Shown in pieces: positions 4,636-7,586 of a DNA stretch of 7,586 nucleotides (within the stretch, counting starts at the first letter, position 1; the number at the start of each line of letters is the position of its first letter). The notes below the pieces were generated by a model, which made no database searches, was not told the DNA's origin, and saw only the letters and a program-made list of their open reading frames with translations. The DNA lies in contig JAGOTU010000042.1 of assembly GCA_018061585.1 (NCBI GenBank), positions 1 through 7,586 of the forward strand. The letters are read 5' to 3'. The DNA is from Minisyncoccota bacterium (GTDB lineage: Bacteria; Patescibacteriota; Minisyncoccia; Phycocordibacterales; UBA2100). The position numbers were made by a program, and so were the translations under genes.

Positions 4636-5969
4636 TGTATCTGTTGTGCGTTCTTCATCTGATTATACCCGTCGAGCATTGCCGATATCTCCTGGTCTGC
4701 GCGCTGCACAGCTTCGCCAAGAAGCAGCGACCCGGAGACCGTGTCTTCAATCATAGCGCGGAAAATTTCGCTCGTGCGCACAGGATTCGGATCGCTCCAC
4801 GAACGCACCAGTATCGCCTGCTTGTTAAAGTCATTGAGGTCAGACGTGAACGGACGCGAGAGCACGTCGCGACGCGCTGAGGGCAAATTCAGCATCGTAG
4901 AAATTGCGAGCGCGGTCTCCGGAGCGGCCAGCTTGTAGGCCACCTGGCGCGCACCAAGTGCATTCTTGCTCGTGCGCGGAATGGCGAATGCATAAGTATG
5001 TCCGGCGTTGATCGCCGTCGGCGCAGAGCGTCGCTGCGGCACACCGGAGACCGCGAAGTTCAGGTTCGGATTCGCTGCCTTGATGAGATTCTTTTCGCTC
5101 GAAAGTCCTACATACAGCGCCAAATCCCCTGCAATGAATGCTTTTCGCGCTTCGGGGAGCGATGCATTCCATGAATAGCCCGGTTTCGACGGGTCGGCGA
5201 ATTCCGTGTAGAACCTGAGTGCCGCGAGCGATGACTGGGCCACTTCGCGCTGCGATGGCGCAAGCTCTGACTGAAGCACACCGTCGTTGTCTCGTGCCGT
5301 GATCTGTCCACCGGCTTGCATCACGAGCATCGAAAGGATCTCCTTCGCATTGTTCACGTTGCGGTAGAGACCGAACGGGATAGTCGCTTTGATGATGGTG
5401 CCCGTCTCCGTGCGCTTCGTGATCTTTTGCGCCATATCCTGCACCTCGTCCCAATAGAGCGGCGCACGAGCGTATCCGGCCGTGTTCAGCATGTCTTTGT
5501 TCCAATAGAGCACCAGCGGATCGATTAGTATCGGGATTGCCAAAATATTGTCAGGCGTTATGAATGGCGCTGTAGCGTCAGAGAAACGTGTTTCAAAATC
5601 GGTCCGCGGCAATTCCGTGAACGCGATCGGTATAACGCGCTGCTCCTGAGATAGTGCGTAGTCCTGACGGAGAATGAACAGATCCGGTCCCTGACCGCTC
5701 GCAAGGGCATCAGTAATGCTCGTCAAGTACGAATCAGCATCCTTTTGCACATAACTTACACCGAGCATACTGGAATCGAGGTCTGCGGCAGTGCGCAGCA
5801 TGTCGGTGAACTGATTCCCGTCGAATGTGCCCCAGATCACCACGTTGCCGATGGTGTTGCTGTTGCCGCGACCGACTGCAAGCGCAAAGATAAGCACGCC
5901 CGCGATTGCGCACGCGCCGAACACGGCCAGCAATATAACCTGAAACATGGACATGCCGCCGGACTTCAT
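4632..5969 (-). CDS. Membrane-anchored family 1 extracellular solute-binding protein
   Basis: 445 aa. Residues 1-8 are polar, 9-33 form one hydrophobic helix, and the rest is an extracytoplasmic periplasmic-binding-protein fold. Family 1 signatures are present in order: VVIWGTFDG (43-51) as first strand, SGQGPDLFIL (91-100), the hinge-region segment IPILIDPLVLYWNKDML (145-161), and AFIAGDLALYVG (277-288). Relatives bind sugars or oligosaccharides for ABC importers. C20 lies in the middle of the hydrophobic helix without a proper lipobox (FGAC), so an uncleaved anchor is more likely than a lipoprotein. The start overlaps the methyltransferase stop and the stop overlaps the pilin start (ATGA both times). 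No permease or ATPase gene is nearby, so it may act outside classical import. The ligand cannot be read from the sequence. Confidence 0.92.
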   Translation of the reverse strand: MKSGGMSMFQVILLAVFGACAIAGVLIFALAVGRGNSNTIGNVVIWGTFDGNQFTDMLRTAADLDSSMLGVSYVQKDADSYLTSITDALASGQGPDLFILRQDYALSQEQRVIPIAFTELPRTDFETRFSDATAPFITPDNILAIPILIDPLVLYWNKDMLNTAGYARAPLYWDEVQDMAQKITKRTETGTIIKATIPFGLYRNVNNAKEILSMLVMQAGGQITARDNDGVLQSELAPSQREVAQSSLAALRFYTEFADPSKPGYSWNASLPEARKAFIAGDLALYVGLSSEKNLIKAANPNLNFAVSGVPQRRSAPTAINAGHTYAFAIPRTSKNALGARQVAYKLAAPETALAISTMLNLPSARRDVLSRPFTSDLNDFNKQAILVRSWSDPNPVRTSEIFRAMIEDTVSGSLLLGEAVQRADQEISAMLDGYNQMKNAQQIQ

Positions 5970-6526
5970 ACGTGTATGGGTTTTTTGCCGATTAATCCGT
6001 AGTGATGCGCTCCCGCGTCGAATTCGCGTACAAGTTCAAAACCAGCGTTCTTGAGATACTTGATCGCCGCCTCTTTCTTGACCACATCCTGCTTCTGCGG
6101 CCCGAGCCCCCCGAATGATTCGCTCCAGTCGACGATCGCAACGAGGCCGTTCGGTTTGAGTATTCGGAATGCCTCCGCGAGCGGAATGTCCTTATCCTCA
6201 AGCTGAAACAGTAAATTTGAAATGAGTACGCGATCCACGTGATCGGCAACGATCTTTGAGCCATGCGGACGCTCCAGATCGCCCCACACGGTTTCCACAT
6301 TCGTATATCCGCGTTTATGCGAATCGTTCTTGATGCGGCGCAAGAGATCCTGCTGCACGTCGATTGCGTACACATGTCCCGCATGCGCGAGTCGCTCCGC
6401 CATTAAATGCACATAGGCACCGCTTCCGCTTCCAAAATCTGCGACGACCATACCGGGTTCAATTCCGAGCGCGCCGACATTTCTCGGTGGATGCGCAAAA
6501 TTCGCCGTCTGATGCGGATTCGTCAT
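5966..6526 (-). CDS. Class I SAM-dependent methyltransferase
   Basis: 186 aa with a complete Rossmann-type core. Motif I is VVADFGSGSGAYV (27-39), binding S-adenosylmethionine. The acidic end of strand 2 is VYAIDV with D56, for the ribose hydroxyls. WGDLER (81-86) is the region next to the adenine, and ILKPNGLVAIVDW (122-134) is strand 5. The N-terminus (FAHPPRNVGALGIEPGM) resembles UbiE/Methyltransf_11-type enzymes that start with a lid helix before motif I. The substrate cannot be read from sequence. It is soluble, with no signal peptide. First gene of the operon with the solute-binding protein and pilins, joined to the next by an ATGA overlap. No Shine-Dalgarno site; the ATG is 8 bases past a -10-like TATACT, so the message may be leaderless or nearly so. 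Confidence 0.9.
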   Translation of the reverse strand: MTNPHQTANFAHPPRNVGALGIEPGMVVADFGSGSGAYVHLMAERLAHAGHVYAIDVQQDLLRRIKNDSHKRGYTNVETVWGDLERPHGSKIVADHVDRVLISNLLFQLEDKDIPLAEAFRILKPNGLVAIVDWSESFGGLGPQKQDVVKKEAAIKYLKNAGFELVREFDAGAHHYGLIGKKPIHV

Positions 6527-6534
6527 TACACATA

Positions 6535-6563
6535 AGTATACCGCGCAGTATCTGTGCGGTTAC
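6535..6563 (-). promoter_or_regulatory. Possible weak promoter of the methyltransferase-pilin operon
   Basis: TATACT (6540-6535, minus strand) matches the -10 consensus at 5 of 6 and lies 8 bases before the ATG at 6526. The expected -35 position 17 bases away holds GTAACC, a poor match, so the promoter would be weak or need an activator. Position just after a strong terminator makes a new start here necessary. Confidence 0.45.
6540..6560. repeat. Inverted repeat next to the operon -10 box (possible operator)
   Basis: ACCGCGCAG (6540-6548) and CTGTGCGGT (6552-6560) are complementary at 8 of 9 positions around TAT. The dyad fills the spacer between the poor -35 and the TATACT -10, where a regulator could bind. 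As RNA it would form a hairpin, and on the plus strand it is followed by TACGTTTTTGG, so a weak plus-strand terminator is an alternative. Confidence 0.4.
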
Positions 6564-6588
6564 GTTTTTGGCCTCGACGTGTGGATGC

Positions 6589-6618
6589 AAAAAAATCAGC
6601 GCGCCGTGAGGCGCGCTG
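6589..6618 (-). terminator. Intrinsic terminator overlapping the end of the 150-aa hypothetical gene
   Basis: On the minus strand CAGCGCGCC (6618-6610), loop TCAC (6609-6606), GGCGCGCTG (6605-6597), one A, then seven T (6595-6589). The 9-bp stem is perfect. The last six sense codons and most of the TGA stop codon (6598-6596) lie inside the stem-loop, so the hairpin is partly coding. It separates the gyrA-side genes from the pilin operon. Confidence 0.9.
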
Positions 6619-7048
6619 CAGAATCAACTTGCAAGACCGAGAGTCGGGAAATCCGCACGTAATCGCGAAACCCTCGCCCGAAGAAACGCCGAACGGAGCG
6701 CATGAACGTGACAAGACGCGGCTCGTACGGATGATCGTTTTCCTCGAGCCACTCCTTCAGGGTCACATACCCTTCCGAGCGGAAAGAGTAGCGATCCCAG
6801 TAGATCGCCGATTCATCGATCCGATCGCGACGCGCGACGAGACTCAAGAGCACGTACGCCTCGTCATAGCGCGCCGCAAGCCGAACGAGCCGCAGCATTT
6901 CCCGTGGATCACGCGGTGCTATTATTGTTCCCGCGTTGATATCGAGGAACGAATGACGCTTCGGCGGCCGCGAATGACTAAACGCCAAACCCTTCCGCGT
7001 TGCTTTATCGCGAAACGCACGGGCGATATTCTGATCTGATTGACCCAT
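6596..7048 (-). CDS. Hypothetical protein (150 aa)
   Basis: I do not recognise this protein. The start at 7048 is set by a strong ribosome site, AGGGAGGA (7060-7053), four bases before the ATG; an in-frame ATG at 7108 would sit almost at the gyrA stop with no such site. The product is soluble and rich in Arg, Asp and Glu, with no membrane helix. Features seen are a basic N-terminus (MGQSDQNIARAFRDKATRKG), FLDINAGTIIAPRDPREMLRLVRLAARYDEAYVLL (34 to about 68) suggesting strand-helix, and YWDRYSFRSEGYVTLKEWLEEND, then FMRSVRRFFGRGFRDYVRISRL near the end. It lies 62 bases after gyrA; TGGTACAGT at about 7079-7071 could be an extended -10, so it may be co-transcribed or started there. It ends in its own terminator. 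Confidence 0.8.
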   Translation of the reverse strand: MGQSDQNIARAFRDKATRKGLAFSHSRPPKRHSFLDINAGTIIAPRDPREMLRLVRLAARYDEAYVLLSLVARRDRIDESAIYWDRYSFRSEGYVTLKEWLEENDHPYEPRLVTFMRSVRRFFGRGFRDYVRISRLSVLQVDSAARLTAR

Positions 7049-7110
7049 CGGGTCCTCCCTCGTTACACCGTTAAAACTGTACCAAACGGGCACGTGCGCG
7101 CAATGCAAGA

Positions 7111-7586
7111 CTATGCGTCCTTGCCGTCATCGTCCTGCGCCTCGAACACAACGAACGATGCAACTGTGTCGGTGTCGCGCATTTTCATAACGCGCACGCC
7201 CTGTGTCGCACGCGACAGTGTCGGAATCTCATCGAGTCCGGTGCGGATCGTCTGCGACTTCTTCGACATCGCGACCAATTCACCGCCACCCTTCACGAGT
7301 ACGTAGCCGCCGACGAGTTGTTTTGTCTTTGCTGTGATCGACATCGTCTTGATACCTGAGCCGCCTCGGCCCTGTGTCTTGTATTCATCAAGGCTCGTCT
7401 TTTTGCCGTATCCGGTCGAAGAGATAACGAGGAGCTCCGCATCCTTTGAGCCCTTCGGAATAACGCCGGCACCCACAATGGAATCACCCGAGCCGAGCTT
7501 CATCCCGCGTACGCCCGCTGCCTGTCGGCCCATTTCGCGCACGTCATCCGCCGCAAAGCGGATCGACTGGCCCTTGGCGGTCACAA
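7111..7586 (-). CDS. gyrA: DNA gyrase subunit A, C-terminal end (5' part beyond the window)
   Basis: 158 codons of the C-terminal beta-pinwheel are present, entering in frame from the right edge and ending at TAG (7113-7111). Repeated blade signatures of GyrA/ParC C-terminal domains are visible: VTAKGQSIRF, then DVREMGRQAAGVRGMKL, LLVISSTGYGKKTSLDEYKTQGRGGSGIKTM, then GELVAMSKKSQTIRTGLDEIPTLSRATQGVRVMKM. Each ends in the typical R-x-x-x-G-V/I-x-x-M/L turn. QGRGGSG is the QxRGGxG motif of a late blade; the canonical GyrA box (QRRGGKG) would be in the first blade, outside the window. The domain wraps DNA and lets gyrase introduce negative supercoils. The acidic C-terminus (EAQDDDGKDA) is like the tails that modulate this in other species. 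ParC is the alternative, but the blade spacing and QxRGGxG fit GyrA better. Confidence 0.92.
   Translation of the reverse strand, partial: VTAKGQSIRFAADDVREMGRQAAGVRGMKLGSGDSIVGAGVIPKGSKDAELLVISSTGYGKKTSLDEYKTQGRGGSGIKTMSITAKTKQLVGGYVLVKGGGELVAMSKKSQTIRTGLDEIPTLSRATQGVRVMKMRDTDTVASFVVFEAQDDDGKDA

Noticed and set aside
4840..5505. 221-codon minus-strand frame inside the solute-binding protein gene
   Set aside because: It is an offset reading of a gene with full family 1 signatures; Arg/Cys/His-rich composition is typical of a shadow.
5900..5915. Lipoprotein signal (FGAC) in the solute-binding protein
   Set aside because: The residue at -3 is Phe, and the hydrophobic helix continues well past the Cys, so a transmembrane anchor fits better.

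Overview
The window looks like a chromosomal piece of a Patescibacteria/CPR bacterium, most likely of the Parcubacteria group. This is inferred from gene content: a run of tiny two-helix VirB2/TrbC-like pilin genes next to a membrane-anchored family 1 solute-binding protein, several short genes with no recognisable relatives, and compact ATGA-overlapping operons without Shine-Dalgarno sites. TGA is used as a stop (for example in both ATGA overlaps), so the UGA=Gly code of Gracilibacteria/Absconditabacteria does not apply. No rRNA, tRNA, CRISPR or insertion sequence was seen.

Layout from the right edge, minus strand: the 3' end of gyrA (7586-7111), then an unrecognised 150-aa gene (7048-6596) whose last codons form an intrinsic terminator. 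Next, a weak promoter with a dyad starts a tightly packed operon. It holds a class I SAM methyltransferase (6526-5966), an N-terminally anchored solute-binding protein (5969-4632), a canonical VirB2/TrbC-like pilin (4635-4270), a second pilin-like protein (4268-3870) and a three-helix pilin relative (3866-3540). A second promoter at about 3453-3483 then drives a pilin (3419-3048), a signal-less pilin relative (3024-2719) and a STAS/SpoIIAA-like protein (2699-2301).

On the plus strand, an M50 site-2-type intramembrane protease (1063-2181) has its own promoter and terminator and converges on the STAS-like gene. Divergent from it is a small, very basic unknown protein (868-497). To its left lie a short relic of a second STAS-like gene (381-440), a second copy of the pilin promoter (333-363) and the start of another pilin gene leaving the window at base 1.

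The main signal is a repeated surface-appendage module. Five proteins share a 'G-x(4)-FVMV' core in their second helix, including one that has gained a third helix. A promoter of the same design (CTTGTA-N17-TACGATTG) sits before two of the paralogs, and a STAS-like gene follows one cassette and survives as a scar before the other. The likely history is duplication of a promoter-pilin-STAS cassette, with the M50 gene and the basic unknown gene now between the copies. No secretion ATPase, VirB4/VirD4-like protein or ABC permease is encoded here, so what the pilins and the binding protein work with lies elsewhere or is unknown.
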